From NCBI GenBank assembly GCA_014237405.1, contig JABZFO010000072.1:1-32343 (forward strand): 32,343 nucleotides of DNA, in the 5' to 3' direction. The position numbers and the translations under genes were made by a program. The notes beneath the pieces were generated by a model. The model was given only the letters and a program-made list of their open reading frames with translations. It was not told the origin of the DNA and did not search any database. Shown in pieces: positions 16,403 through 27,758 of the stretch. Positions within the stretch are counted from its first letter, which is position 1. The number at the start of each line of letters is the position of its first letter. Origin of the DNA: Desulfosarcina sp. Lineage in GTDB: Bacteria > Desulfobacterota > Desulfobacteria > Desulfobacterales > Desulfosarcinaceae.

Positions 16403-18065
16403 CTACGGGTGCTTGTTGCCGGTGAGCCGTCCTAGATTGTCCCGGGCAAAATCGATGGACGGGTCCAACTCCAGGGCCAGCCGGTAGTAGCGCACCGCAT
16501 CGGTCTTTTTCCCCATGTCCCGGTAGTTGGAGGCGATGTTGGCGTAGTCGATGGCCGAGCCGGGATCCAGTTCAATGACCTTTTCAAAGCTTTGGATAGC
16601 CGCTTCGTGCTCCTTGCGCATGAAGTGGCAAAAGCCCATGAGATTGTAGATATCGGTGCGTTCCGGATCCAAGGCTTCGCCTTTGGCCAATACGGCAAGG
16701 GCCTGTTCATAATCGCCCAGTTCCTTGTGGCAGACCCCCATGTACGAGTAGATGCTGGGAATGTCCTGGTCTGCCGGCGACAGCTCAAGGGCCCGGTCAA
16801 AGTGCGACAGGGCCCTTTGCGGGTCGTTTTGCGTCAGATGGCAGTTGCCCATGTAAAACTGGATGAAATACTTGCCGGGCAGCAGCCGCTCCATTTCCAT
16901 CAGTCGCTTGATAGCCTCGTCAGGCCCGAAGCTCTCCATGGTGATCTTGGCGGTAAACATGGCCACACCGGTGCCGGTGGCGCGCTCTCTGAAATGGGCG
17001 CCGGGAATGATGGTGTAAAAGGCGGGTACGGCCAATTGGGGGTGCATGGTGTCCACCACCAGCACCTCGTAGTCCCGTTGGGACAGGGCCTGGATGCAGG
17101 TTTCCACCTCGTTGCGGATGTTCAGGTTTGAGATGTCGGGCAGGTCGGCCAGAGAGATGGGGCCGGGGGCGTTGATCACGTAACCGGCATCTTCCAGGCG
17201 GGTATACTTGGGCAGGCCCGAGGCCACGTAGTTGGACCCGGAATTGAAGTCGCCGGCCAGTTGGGCCACTTCGGTCAGGGCGCGGCTCAGGGCCTTTTCC
17301 GGACTGGGGGTGGTGCCGGCGGTCCAGACGATCTCGCTCTTGCCGGGAAAAGTGGCCGGATCGTAGGCCAGGACCCCTATGGAGGGGATGCCCATGTCCA
17401 GGGTAAAGTCGGTGATGAACACCTTGACGCTCGCTTTGGCATACTTGCCCAGCATTTCCCGGACCAGCCGGTCCGTTGCCGAATCCGGGTCGATCAGCGG
17501 TGTGGAAATGCGCTGGCGGCTGATTATCGACGACACGTGACGCTCGACGATTTCGCAGATACCCTGACACAGGGCCTCCTCCACACAGTTGCCGGCCGAC
17601 GGGCCGTTGAAGGCGTTGATGGCGTAAAACCAGTTGAGTGGCACCAGCACCTCCCTTTCCCGGGTAAGACTCCAGGCGCCGGCCCATCGCAGGGGCAGGG
17701 ATTCAAAAATTTGTTTTGATACGGCAAGGTCCCCGGATTCGTCGTGCACCGACTTGGCGATCTGATCGAAGGAGATGGCCTCGTCGGCAAACTGGGCGTA
17801 GGTGCCCAATTGGGTGTGGTCTTGATTATTGTAGAAGCTGAAAAAACTGAATCGTTCGGCCAGTTCCATCACCGCTGCTGAAAAATATGGGGATATCCAG
17901 CCGGCCATTGTCGATACGCATGGTCCGGTCCAGGATTTTTAATTCCATGGCGTTCATTTTTTCCTTGACCACGGTCACTGTTTTTTCCGGTTGCAAAATT
18001 TTATCCTGATCATCGGTCGCCCGCTTGATGGCGTCTCTCATTTTAATGGGGCCTGTCCGCTTCAT
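16403..18065 (-). pseudogene. YcaO-domain protein with C-terminal TPR repeats, disrupted by deletion/frameshift
   Basis: Reading starts at ATG 18065 after AAGGAGACGA and gives about 61 residues of a YcaO N-terminus, ending RIDNGRLDIPIFFS. Near 17880 the match moves to another frame: AVMELAERFSFFSF, then GNCVEEALCQGICEIVERH and SRALTEVAQL, and about 4-5 TPR units in the last 165 residues. The original frame stops at 17826. Relatives have about 25-30 residues between the two parts, including the GKG...A..S segment that helps bind ATP. That segment is absent, so both frame and ATP site are damaged. YcaO enzymes activate amides with ATP; the substrate here is unknown. An internal start would give 501 residues (16403-17908). 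Assembly error is possible. Confidence 0.8.
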
Positions 18066-18125
18066 CTCGTCTCCTTGGCTGGATAACAATGTTTGTCACC
18101 CAAGTCTCATTAACTGCTGCGGTTT

Positions 18126-18153
18126 AATATAAGTACGCCTTCTACATAGCCAA
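18126..18153 (-). promoter_or_regulatory. Candidate promoter of the ycaO-like gene
   Basis: On the minus strand TTGGCT (18148-18153), a 16-nt spacer and TATATT (18126-18131) lie about 60 bp upstream of the start at 18065. Confidence 0.4.
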
Positions 18154-18263
18154 GCCCGATCAATGCAAGCCCTTTTTGCCGTCGGCACAAACCGTAATGC
18201 CGATTCGGTAATCACTGGTCGACGCGCTTGCTTTCATTTAAATTTCAGGGTAGATGATCCTCA

Positions 18264-18292
18264 TTGACAACACCGACGATGTCAGCGATTAA
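18264..18292 (+). promoter_or_regulatory. Candidate promoter of hisB
   Basis: TTGACA (18264-18269), a 17-nt spacer and a weak GATTAA (18287-18292), about 70 bp upstream of the hisB start. Confidence 0.35.
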
Positions 18293-18364
18293 GGATGCAG
18301 CATCATTGCGGCGGTCGTGGACCGTACGCAAACCCCATACCGCTCGTTTCGAAGGAGAACTGCC

Positions 18365-18952
18365 ATGGCCCGAACGTGCCGGATCGAACGAAAAACATCG
18401 GAGACCCAAGTTAAGGTCGAAATGAACCTGGACGGACAGGGAAAGGCCGATATCAACACCGGTATCGCCTTTTTCGATCATATGTTGACCCTGTTTTGCG
18501 TTCACGGCCGATTTGATCTGGATATCCAGGCCAAAGGCGATCTGGATGTGGATTTTCACCACACCGTAGAGGACGTGGCATTGGTTTTGGGGGAGGCTAT
18601 TTCCAATGCCCTGAACAATCGGTTCGGCATTCGCCGCTATGGATTCGCCGTGACCCCCATGGACGATGCGTTGGCCGAAGTGGCCATTGACCTGTCCAAC
18701 CGCCCTTTTCTGGTTTACCACCTGCCATCGGTACCGGCGTCCGCAGGCCGCTTTGACCGGGGATTGGCCAAAGAGTTTTTCAGGGCACTTTCCGTCAAGG
18801 GAGGCATGAATCTGCACATCAACGTGAAATACGGGGAAAACGAACACCATGTGCTGGAGTCGGTCTACAAGTCCGTGGGCCGGGCACTCAAGCAGGCAGT
18901 ATCGATCCACGCAGACCGTTCCGGTGTTCGCTCATCAAAGGGGATCCTGTAA
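18365..18952 (+). CDS. hisB: Imidazoleglycerol-phosphate dehydratase, HisB
   Basis: Catalyses the Mn-dependent dehydration of imidazole glycerol phosphate in histidine synthesis. The 195-residue protein is the monofunctional form, without the phosphatase domain of E. coli HisB. It has FFDHML, the metal-binding DFHHTVED and, near the C-terminus, ENEHHVLESVYKSVGRAL with a closing SSKG. The ATG at 18365 follows AAGGAG; a longer frame upstream lacks a ribosome site. It stands apart from other his genes, flanked by the divergent ycaO-like gene and dnaG. Confidence 0.97.
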   Translation: MARTCRIERKTSETQVKVEMNLDGQGKADINTGIAFFDHMLTLFCVHGRFDLDIQAKGDLDVDFHHTVEDVALVLGEAISNALNNRFGIRRYGFAVTPMDDALAEVAIDLSNRPFLVYHLPSVPASAGRFDRGLAKEFFRALSVKGGMNLHINVKYGENEHHVLESVYKSVGRALKQAVSIHADRSGVRSSKGIL

Positions 18953-19030
18953 GGTCCGCAACATGTTGCCGAATGCTCCCGCCTTTTTTCTGAATACCCA
19001 GTGTTTTTTTTTGAAAGCCGCTACTATATA

Positions 19031-19059
19031 TTGACAAAAAGCCTCTGAGGATTTATTTT
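19031..19059 (+). promoter_or_regulatory. Sigma-70 promoter upstream of dnaG-rpoD
   Basis: Perfect TTGACA (19031-19036), a 17-nt spacer and TATTTT (19054-19059), about 175 bp upstream of dnaG. The remainder of 18953-19233 shows no gene and no clear terminator for hisB. Confidence 0.55.
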
Positions 19060-19233
19060 GTAAAATTTAGAAAAGGTTGACCCTATGCATAAGGTAGCTA
19101 CAGGCGCAGTCCAGGCGTTCAGGCGCTTTTTTCGCCGCCAATCTGGCCCGTGACCGTCTTTTTATTGAGGATGGCCCAGGTCCTACCGGAGCACGATTGA
19201 ACCCGAATCCATTTGAAATGGAGGCGGCTTTTC

Positions 19234-21048
19234 TTGGCGGCGTACATTCCTGACGAAAAGATTACAGCGATCAAGAATGCTTCCGATATTGTGGACATCA
19301 TATCGGAGATCGTATCTCTGCGTCGTGCGGGACGTAATTTTCTGGGATTGTGCCCCTTTCACGCCGAAAAGACCCCATCATTCACCGTGAGCCCGGACAA
19401 ACAGATTTTTTACTGCTTTGGTTGCGGTGCCGGCGGCAATGTATTCAGTTTTCTTATGAAACACGGAGGGCTCTCCTTCCCTGAGGCTGCCAGGGCACTG
19501 GCGGGACGTTACGGGATTGACCTTCCCACTCGGAATCTGTCTCCCCACGAGAAAAAAAAGTTGACGGAACGGGAAACGATACTAACGCTTAACGGCGAGG
19601 CCATGTCCTTTTACCACAAGTGTCTTCTTTCAGAGGAGCGGGGTAAACAGGCCATGGGGTATCTTTTAAAAAGGGGGATGACCAGAAAAACAATTGATGA
19701 ATTCAAATTAGGGTTTGCTCCGGATGGCTGGGATCACCTTCTCCGGTACTTCCGTTCACGGAGAAAGCCTGTTGAGATGGTCCTTCAGGCGGGTCTGATC
19801 GTTTCCCGGAAAAAAGGGGAGGGCCACTACGACCGGTTCCGGAACCGAATCATCTTTCCCATTGTCAACGGGCAGAATCAGCCGGTGGGGTTTGGCGGCC
19901 GCGTGATGGACGATGCGCTGCCCAAATACCTGAACAGTCCGGAAACGCCGGTGTACAACAAGAGCCGGTCCCTGTACGGGCTGAACCGGGCCCGCCAGAA
20001 ATGCCGGGAAACACAGACGGTGTATGTGGTTGAAGGGTATTTCGACATGCTTTCCATGCATCAGTTCGGCATCGAAAATACCGTGGCCACGCTGGGCACC
20101 TCCCTGACGGCCGATCATGTTCAGATTCTGAAAGGATTTGTGGGGGAGGGGGGTAAGGCCGTGCTGGTGTACGACTCGGATCAGGCGGGGATCAAAGCGG
20201 CCCAGCGCAGCGTGGCGGTTTTTCAAAAAGGGCTGCTGGAGGCCCGGATCCTGGTGTTGCCCAAGGGCCATGATCCCGATTCGTTTCTCATGGATCATGG
20301 GCCCGATGATTTTTTAAAGGCGGCGGAACAATCCATGGGGATGATTTCGTTCATGGTGGAATCCGCTGTCGAGAAACATGGGTTGAGCATCGACGGCAAG
20401 GTCCGCATCGTCAACGACCTGAAACCGGCCATTCTTGCTATCGGCGATCCGGTTGCCCGGTCACTTCAGATCAAGTACTTGGCAGAGCGGATTGGTGTGG
20501 ATGAAACGGTCATCTTGCAGAAAGTCCGGCGAACGGCGAACCCCCCCGCCAAGACGGCGTGGCTCTCGGGTCGGCAGGACCTGAACACAGCCCCGAAGCC
20601 GGCACCGGTTCGGGGAGAAACCTACCGGCTGGAACGGCAGGTGGTGGCCATGATGCTTCAATTCCCGGAGATGATCACCGATATAGAGCGGCGACGGCTC
20701 ATGAATCATTTCACAGACCCCTTGCTGACCGAGATTGGGCGGGGCATTATCGACCACTTTACACGTGCCGGCAGCGATATCGCCGGTTTGGTATCCCGCT
20801 GGGAGGACCCGGAAAAAAAGGCAGTGGTCACCCGGCTTTCCTTAACCGATGAACGCTGGGCCCGAAGCGGCTGCATGAACCTGATCAACCAGTTTGAGGC
20901 CAGCATACGCCGTCGGGACAAGGCGCTGTTAAAGCGTATCGAGGCTGCGGAAAAAAGCGGCGATGAGATTCTTCTGGCCGCATTGTTGCGGGAAAAGCAG
21001 CATCAGGCCCGAAAGATAAAGGAAAAACAAAGCGGTGCGAACCATTGA
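19234..21048 (+). CDS. dnaG: DNA primase, DnaG
   Basis: Synthesises RNA primers at the replication fork, working with the replicative helicase. The 604-residue protein has the CHC2 zinc site (Cys40, His43, Cys61, Cys64 in CPFH and YCFGCG) and then the TOPRIM core with VYVVEGYFDML and VLVYDSDQAG. A C-terminal helicase-interaction region follows from about residue 430. TTG at 19234 is chosen as start: GGAGG lies 9 nt upstream and it gives the family-like MAAYIPDEK. An ATG 21 nt earlier has no ribosome site. rpoD follows after 129 bp, the common dnaG-rpoD pairing, but without rpsU in front. Confidence 0.96.
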   Translation: MAAYIPDEKITAIKNASDIVDIISEIVSLRRAGRNFLGLCPFHAEKTPSFTVSPDKQIFYCFGCGAGGNVFSFLMKHGGLSFPEAARALAGRYGIDLPTRNLSPHEKKKLTERETILTLNGEAMSFYHKCLLSEERGKQAMGYLLKRGMTRKTIDEFKLGFAPDGWDHLLRYFRSRRKPVEMVLQAGLIVSRKKGEGHYDRFRNRIIFPIVNGQNQPVGFGGRVMDDALPKYLNSPETPVYNKSRSLYGLNRARQKCRETQTVYVVEGYFDMLSMHQFGIENTVATLGTSLTADHVQILKGFVGEGGKAVLVYDSDQAGIKAAQRSVAVFQKGLLEARILVLPKGHDPDSFLMDHGPDDFLKAAEQSMGMISFMVESAVEKHGLSIDGKVRIVNDLKPAILAIGDPVARSLQIKYLAERIGVDETVILQKVRRTANPPAKTAWLSGRQDLNTAPKPAPVRGETYRLERQVVAMMLQFPEMITDIERRRLMNHFTDPLLTEIGRGIIDHFTRAGSDIAGLVSRWEDPEKKAVVTRLSLTDERWARSGCMNLINQFEASIRRRDKALLKRIEAAEKSGDEILLAALLREKQHQARKIKEKQSGANH

Positions 21049-21177
21049 CCGCAGCCCATGGCATCTGACGGCTGCCGTCAGCCGATGAGGGGCATGGGGA
21101 TAAAAAACGATTTTCAGGATACAGCAACCCATTCATGGACTGTAAACAATCCTGTTTTGTTTCAGGAGGCAAACGGC

Positions 21178-23052
<1,875 letters not shown>

Positions 23053-23079
23053 CACTGCGCGGGGCAGGTGTTCATCCGC

Positions 23080-23108
23080 TTGACAAATGACCATGACGGG
23101 AGTAGTAA
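23080..23108 (+). promoter_or_regulatory. Promoter of the CAT tRNA gene
   Basis: TTGACA (23080-23085), a 17-nt spacer and TAGTAA (23103-23108) end 23 bp before the tRNA. Confidence 0.6.
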
Positions 23109-23131
23109 AACGATCGTTGATAACCTGATAC

Positions 23132-23204
23132 GGGCCCATAGCTCAGCTGGCAGAGCCACCGGCTCATAACCGGTCGGTCCCTGGTTCGATTCCAGGTGGG
23201 CCCA
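23132..23204 (+). tRNA. tRNA with CAT anticodon (Met, or Ile2)
   Basis: A complete 73-nt cloverleaf: acceptor GGGCCCA/TGGGCCC, D-arm GCTC/GAGC, anticodon stem ACCGG/CCGGT with loop CTCATAA (anticodon 23165-23167), variable CGGTC, T-arm CCTGG/CCAGG with TTCGATT, and discriminator A. CCA is not encoded. It lacks the initiator-type unpaired first base. C4-G69 and C5-G68 resemble the lysidine-modified Ile2 tRNA of E. coli more than its elongator Met tRNA, so the amino acid is left open. The 141 bp after it show nothing else. Confidence 0.95.
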
Positions 23205-23345
23205 CTTTAAAAAAACTCCGGCGCCGTTCGTCAACTCATAACGCCCGGAGGCCTCAATATCCGGCTCTGTTGAGGACATAAGGCGATTCGGCGTGGTGAG
23301 ATTCCGGCTACCGCGCCTTTTTTGTGCCCTTAAGAGGAAAACGGC

Positions 23346-24464
23346 ATGACAGGAACCGTCGCTCAATTTACCCGGATACTCGACCACCTGGCGCCTCCTC
23401 GGTTGGCGGAGTCGTGGGACAATGTCGGCCTTCAGATTGGAAACCGGGACTGGCCCGTAAAAAGGGTATGGACGGCCTTGGACCCGCTGCCCGAGGTGGT
23501 GGCCAGGGCCTGTGAAAACGATGTGGATTTATTGGTCACCCACCACCCGCTGTTTTTCAAGCCGGTCAAACACATCGATTGCGGTTCGCCGCTGGGGCGG
23601 ATTGTCGAAATGGCCTTATCCCGGCGGCTGGCCATCTTCAGCGCCCACACCAACCTGGACAGTGTGCACGGCGGCGTCAATGATGTCCTGGCCGGACGGA
23701 TGGGATTGAGTAAGGTTCGTGTCCTTGCCGGCCCTGCCCATGCCGACATGTGCAAACTGGTGGTGTTCGTTCCTCGGAATCATATGAAAGCGATCCTCGA
23801 TACCCTTTTTGCGCTGGATACCGGCAGGATGGGCAATTATTCATGCTGTACGTTCCGTTGTGAGGGCGTTGGAACCTTTTTGCCTGGAGCGGATGCATCA
23901 CCGGCTGTTGGAAAAATTGGCACCCTTACTGAAGTCCAGGAAAATCGTATTGAAATCCTCGTGTCCCACGGTGATCTGAGCACGGTGGTGGATGCGGTGA
24001 AAAAGGTGCATCCCTATGAATCCATGGCCTATGACGTCTACCCCCTCACTGTCCGCGACCACCAGACAGGATTGGGGCGGGTGGGGGAGCTTTCATCACC
24101 TTTGCCACTGGACGCCATTTCAGCGAAGCTGAAAGCCGTATTGAACCTTTCAACGGTGAAGGTGGTCGGCAAGCCGGACATGGTGGTGGAGACGGTGGCG
24201 GTGTGTTCGGGAAGTGGCTCCAGTCTGATGACCGCAGCCATCGCCTCGGGTGCACAGGCATACGTAAGTGGGGATCTGGGGTATCACACGGCCAGAGAGG
24301 CCCAACAGGCAGGCATCGGGCTCATCGATGTCGGACATTTTGGCTCGGAGCATCTGGTCGTCGATGTTCTGGCTGTATCCATTCGGGATGCGATCAAAGC
24401 ATCGGGTCTATCGGCCACCGTGGAAGCCGTCGACACGGAAACGGATCCATTTCATTACCTTTGA
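23346..24464 (+). CDS. Nif3/DUF34 family protein (YqfO-type, with inserted domain)
   Basis: The 372-residue protein matches the long form of the family, two Nif3 halves with a PII-like insert at about residues 130-235. The N-terminal half has [23 protein letters not shown] and AHTNLDS, whose histidines bind the di-metal centre. The C-terminal half has [16 protein letters not shown] and DVGHFGSE. These proteins are often labelled GTP cyclohydrolase I type 2, but the function is not settled. The ATG at 23346 follows AGAGGA. It precedes the coiled-coil zinc-ribbon gene by 25 bp, a neighbour pair that I recall as common in deltaproteobacteria. Confidence 0.92.
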   Translation: MTGTVAQFTRILDHLAPPRLAESWDNVGLQIGNRDWPVKRVWTALDPLPEVVARACENDVDLLVTHHPLFFKPVKHIDCGSPLGRIVEMALSRRLAIFSAHTNLDSVHGGVNDVLAGRMGLSKVRVLAGPAHADMCKLVVFVPRNHMKAILDTLFALDTGRMGNYSCCTFRCEGVGTFLPGADASPAVGKIGTLTEVQENRIEILVSHGDLSTVVDAVKKVHPYESMAYDVYPLTVRDHQTGLGRVGELSSPLPLDAISAKLKAVLNLSTVKVVGKPDMVVETVAVCSGSGSSLMTAAIASGAQAYVSGDLGYHTAREAQQAGIGLIDVGHFGSEHLVVDVLAVSIRDAIKASGLSATVEAVDTETDPFHYL

Positions 24465-24489
24465 AAAACGGGATACGGGAAAGGCAGCT

Positions 24490-25215
24490 ATGAGCAATAT
24501 TCAGGAGCAGATTAACATCCTCGTAGAAGTGCAAGGGGTTGAGGTGGAGATCCTTCAAGCCGGTCGGCTAATCATTGCGATGAGCGACGAGGCCGTCGCT
24601 CTGGAGCAGGAGGTGGCCGAGCGTGAGGCACTGGTGACCGCCGAAAGAGAGACACTTGACGATCTTAAAAAGTCCTATCGTGAGCTTGAATCTGAATCCA
24701 AGATCAATGCTGAGATGATCGTCAAAAGCAACGAGAAACTCCGTAACGTAAAAACCAACAAAGAGTACCAGTCAATCCTGAAAGAAATAGAGGACATCCG
24801 CAAAAAGAATTCAGGCATCGAAGACCGAATGCTCGATCAGTTAGAGAATATCGAATCCTCAGAAAGGACGGTTAAGGAAAAAGAGGCGCAACTGGGGGGC
24901 TTTTTTCAATCATGCCGAGAGAAAAAGGAAATGCTTGCTGCCAAGGAGCAGCGCGAACGGCAAGCGGTTGACACGTTGAACGAGAAGAAGGTGCAGATCA
25001 GTGCAAAGGCCGACCCGACAACAATCACCATCCTGGATGATGTGAAGAAGAAGGTCCGGGGGCTGGCTGTAGTGCCCGTTCAGCAAGCCATCTGTATGGG
25101 GTGTCACATGAACATCCCGGCGCAGTTGTTCAATGAGCTCCAGCGATTTGATGAGCTCCGGTTTTGCCCCCATTGCCACCGGATTATCTACTGGAAAGAA
25201 AACGATAGCGAATAG
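24490..25215 (+). CDS. Coiled-coil C4 zinc-ribbon protein (COG1579 type)
   Basis: This 241-residue cytoplasmic protein is a long antiparallel coiled coil (about residues 1-185, heptad-rich in Glu/Lys/Leu). It ends in a four-cysteine zinc ribbon, CMGC ... CPHC, in the last 45 residues. Such proteins are thought to bind nucleic acid or act as scaffolds; no reaction is known. The ATG at 24490 follows GGGAAAGG; the open frame extends upstream into nif3 without a ribosome site. It is likely in one transcript with the Nif3 gene. The RNase P RNA begins 1 bp after its stop codon. Confidence 0.88.
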   Translation: MSNIQEQINILVEVQGVEVEILQAGRLIIAMSDEAVALEQEVAEREALVTAERETLDDLKKSYRELESESKINAEMIVKSNEKLRNVKTNKEYQSILKEIEDIRKKNSGIEDRMLDQLENIESSERTVKEKEAQLGGFFQSCREKKEMLAAKEQRERQAVDTLNEKKVQISAKADPTTITILDDVKKKVRGLAVVPVQQAICMGCHMNIPAQLFNELQRFDELRFCPHCHRIIYWKENDSE

Positions 25216-25216
25216 C

Positions 25217-25612
<396 letters not shown>

Positions 25613-25620
25613 GCTATCTC

Positions 25621-25761
25621 GTGCCCATCCAGAAACGGTTTTTTCGCCCAATTTCTGCGTTATGCTCAAAATTTTATCCTCGGAATATCAACTATATGCC
25701 TGTGGTAAAATTTTTCGCACGCCTTGATCTTGAACGAAAATCCTCGTTTCTGGACGGACAC
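25621..25761 (-). repeat. Nested palindromic element D (141 bp)
   Basis: GTGCCCATCC (25621-25630) pairs imperfectly with GGACGGACAC (25752-25761), extending into about 30 bp of arms. Inside are the family motifs in reverse, TTCTGCGTTATGC and GCACGCCTTGATC, around an AAAATTTTA-type palindrome. It is nearly identical to element C in opposite orientation, 4 mismatches in 118 bp. It directly follows rnpB. Confidence 0.88.
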
Positions 25762-25819
25762 TAACTCGCTTTTTTAATGGAAGCCTTTTCGAACCACTGG
25801 TTGACGAACGGAGCGCATC

Positions 25820-27022
25820 GTGAACGATTCTTACTGTGAAATCTCTTTTTCTGAAAAGGTCAGAATCTTCTCATCAGATTACCTGAAATGCTGCATCTAC
25901 ATCTCCAACCGGCAGACCCCTGATCACGTATTTACCAAAAAACTCTACTCCAAACTGATCAGCACTTCCCAGGTACTGGAGGACTTCCTCGACTTCCACG
26001 GGGCGAAGAACAGCGAGGACTGGTACCTGTACCGGGAATTGTGTGCCACCGTCAGACACCTGAGCCTCGGGGCCTACTGCCAGAACCTGGCCCCCGTCAT
26101 TATTGACGAGGCCTCGCGGCTCAATATTGCCATACCGGCGGAAAGTTTCGGGCCCGAGGACTTTCCCGGCATCACCACAGGCGAGATGCTCAAATACGAC
26201 ATCGACGATGACGCCAAGGATGTTCAGAAGCGCAATATCGTGAAGATCGCCAGCGAGTTACTTTCCATCGCCGCCAGCTTCGATCCCATGGGGTTTTACG
26301 AGCCCTACGGAAAAGAAGAAATGACCGCTCTGGTTCCCGAAAAGGTGAACGAGGTGCAGATCCGCCGTTTCGAGATGTTGGTGCACAACCTTCAGTCTTC
26401 CTTCGATACCTATGTGATTCACGGCGGATTCCGTTTCGGCGACCGGAAGCTCAAAGCGATGAGAAGTTATTTCTCAATTGTTTTTCACCTGCTGCAGATG
26501 ATGGGACGCCTGCTTCATTTTTATGAGCGGCACCTTTATGAAGCCGGCTATAAAAACACCTATAAACGGGTCCAGGACAAATTGGCCTCCCTGGTGGACC
26601 CGGTGATGCTGCTGGACCGAACCATCAACTACGGATTGTACTATGCCTGCCACTACCTCAATTCCGGCAAAAAACTGGCGCGGGAAATCCTCAATGAAAA
26701 CATCGAGCGTTCCGCCATCACCGTGGGGATTCCGGTCAAGCTTGGGTTTCATAGTCGTCCCAGTCTCCTGGTGGCCAAGATTGTTCAGCATTTCGGTGGA
26801 CAGGTGGAACTGGTTATGGGCGAAGACCGGTTCGACGCCAGCAGTGTGCTGGACATTCAGTGGGCAGGCGGGAAGCTCCAAAAGGAGAAGATCACCGAGG
26901 TGACCTTCGAAGGCGACACCCGGGCCCTGGACGACATCCAGATCCTGGCCGGTGTCAATTACGGGGAAGACACCATGGGAAAAGGCGTGCCGCTTCCCAT
27001 CGAATTGAGTTACCTGAGATGA
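25820..27022 (+). CDS. Protein of unknown N-terminal domain with C-terminal HPr-like phosphocarrier domain
   Basis: This is a 400-residue protein. Residues about 1-300 are mostly helical and I recognise no domain. Residues about 300-390 match the HPr fold: GFHSRPSLLVAKIVQHFGG places His311 at the position of the phosphorylatable His15. DASSVLDI places Ser342 exactly 31 residues later, as for regulatory Ser46. HPr normally carries phosphate from Enzyme I to sugar transporters. No PTS gene is nearby, so a regulatory role is more likely. The start is GTG 25820 with GGAG 8 nt upstream. The stop overlaps the ispD start (ATGA), so the two are translationally coupled. Confidence 0.75.
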   Translation: MNDSYCEISFSEKVRIFSSDYLKCCIYISNRQTPDHVFTKKLYSKLISTSQVLEDFLDFHGAKNSEDWYLYRELCATVRHLSLGAYCQNLAPVIIDEASRLNIAIPAESFGPEDFPGITTGEMLKYDIDDDAKDVQKRNIVKIASELLSIAASFDPMGFYEPYGKEEMTALVPEKVNEVQIRRFEMLVHNLQSSFDTYVIHGGFRFGDRKLKAMRSYFSIVFHLLQMMGRLLHFYERHLYEAGYKNTYKRVQDKLASLVDPVMLLDRTINYGLYYACHYLNSGKKLAREILNENIERSAITVGIPVKLGFHSRPSLLVAKIVQHFGGQVELVMGEDRFDASSVLDIQWAGGKLQKEKITEVTFEGDTRALDDIQILAGVNYGEDTMGKGVPLPIELSYLR

Positions 27023-27729
27023 TTTGCGCTGTCATCGTTGCCGGCGGAAGCGGTTCCCGCATGAATTCACCGGTGCGAAAACAATATCTTACCCTGGACG
27101 GCCTGCCCATTGTCTCCCATACCCTGATGGCCTTTGACCGGTATCCCGTTCTGGAACGTATAATTCTCGTGGTGCCGGAAGATGACCTGGAATATTGCCG
27201 GGCTGACATCGTGGCACCGTTGACCATGGATCATGATGTCAAAGTGGTGGCCGGTGGGCGGCGGAGGCAGGAATCGGTGTCAAACGGGCTGACGGCCGTT
27301 GGCGTTTCCGACGGCATCGTCATGATCCACGACGGGGTACGGCCTTTTGTCCGCCCGTCTCTCTTAAGCGCCTGTGTTGTGGGCGTCAATGCAACCGGCG
27401 CCTGCATTCCGGCGATACCGGCCACTGACACATTAAAGCAGGTGGATGAAAACGGGGTGATTATCTGTACCCTGGACCGGCAGCAGATCCGTCTTGCCCA
27501 GACTCCTCAAACCTTTTCTATCGGCCTGATCCGGCGCGCCTACCAGTTGGTTGGGCGGCGCGGATTAGCTGCCACCGATGACGCTTCCATCGCCGAATTT
27601 GCCGGAGAGAGAGTGGCCGTGGTGCCAGGTGACCGGGACAACATCAAGATCACCACGCCGGAAGATCTATTGATCGCCCGGGCGATCCTCGACAGGTGGA
27701 GCGAAAAAGTCCCCCTGATAACCGAATAA
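27019..27729 (+). CDS. ispD: 2-C-methyl-D-erythritol 4-phosphate cytidylyltransferase, IspD
   Basis: Transfers CMP to methylerythritol phosphate in the MEP isoprenoid pathway. The 236-residue protein has the nucleotide-binding AGGSGSRMNSPVRKQY at residues 8-23, then VAGGRRRQESVSNGL, HDGVRPFV, TDDASIAEF and DRDNIKITTPEDL, all family landmarks. The ATG at 27019 overlaps the preceding stop by 4 nt (ATGA). An IspF gene often follows ispD but does not here; the opposing yvcK gene begins its 3' end 29 bp downstream. Confidence 0.97.
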   Translation: MICAVIVAGGSGSRMNSPVRKQYLTLDGLPIVSHTLMAFDRYPVLERIILVVPEDDLEYCRADIVAPLTMDHDVKVVAGGRRRQESVSNGLTAVGVSDGIVMIHDGVRPFVRPSLLSACVVGVNATGACIPAIPATDTLKQVDENGVIICTLDRQQIRLAQTPQTFSIGLIRRAYQLVGRRGLAATDDASIAEFAGERVAVVPGDRDNIKITTPEDLLIARAILDRWSEKVPLITE

Positions 27730-27758
27730 AAATCCGGGCCCAGAGGACCAGGCGTTGG

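Noticed and set aside
17870-17890. Programmed ribosomal frameshift joining the two ycaO frames
   Set aside because: The T5 run could slip, but about 25-30 conserved residues are also missing, so a shift would not yield a normal protein. Deletion is the simpler reading.
23132-23204. tRNA as a phage or island attachment site
   Set aside because: No integrase, repeated tRNA 3' end or foreign gene block follows; the downstream genes are core genes.
27730-27758. Bidirectional terminator between convergent ispD and yvcK
   Set aside because: The 29-bp gap has a GGGCCC palindrome but no stem-loop with a U tract.
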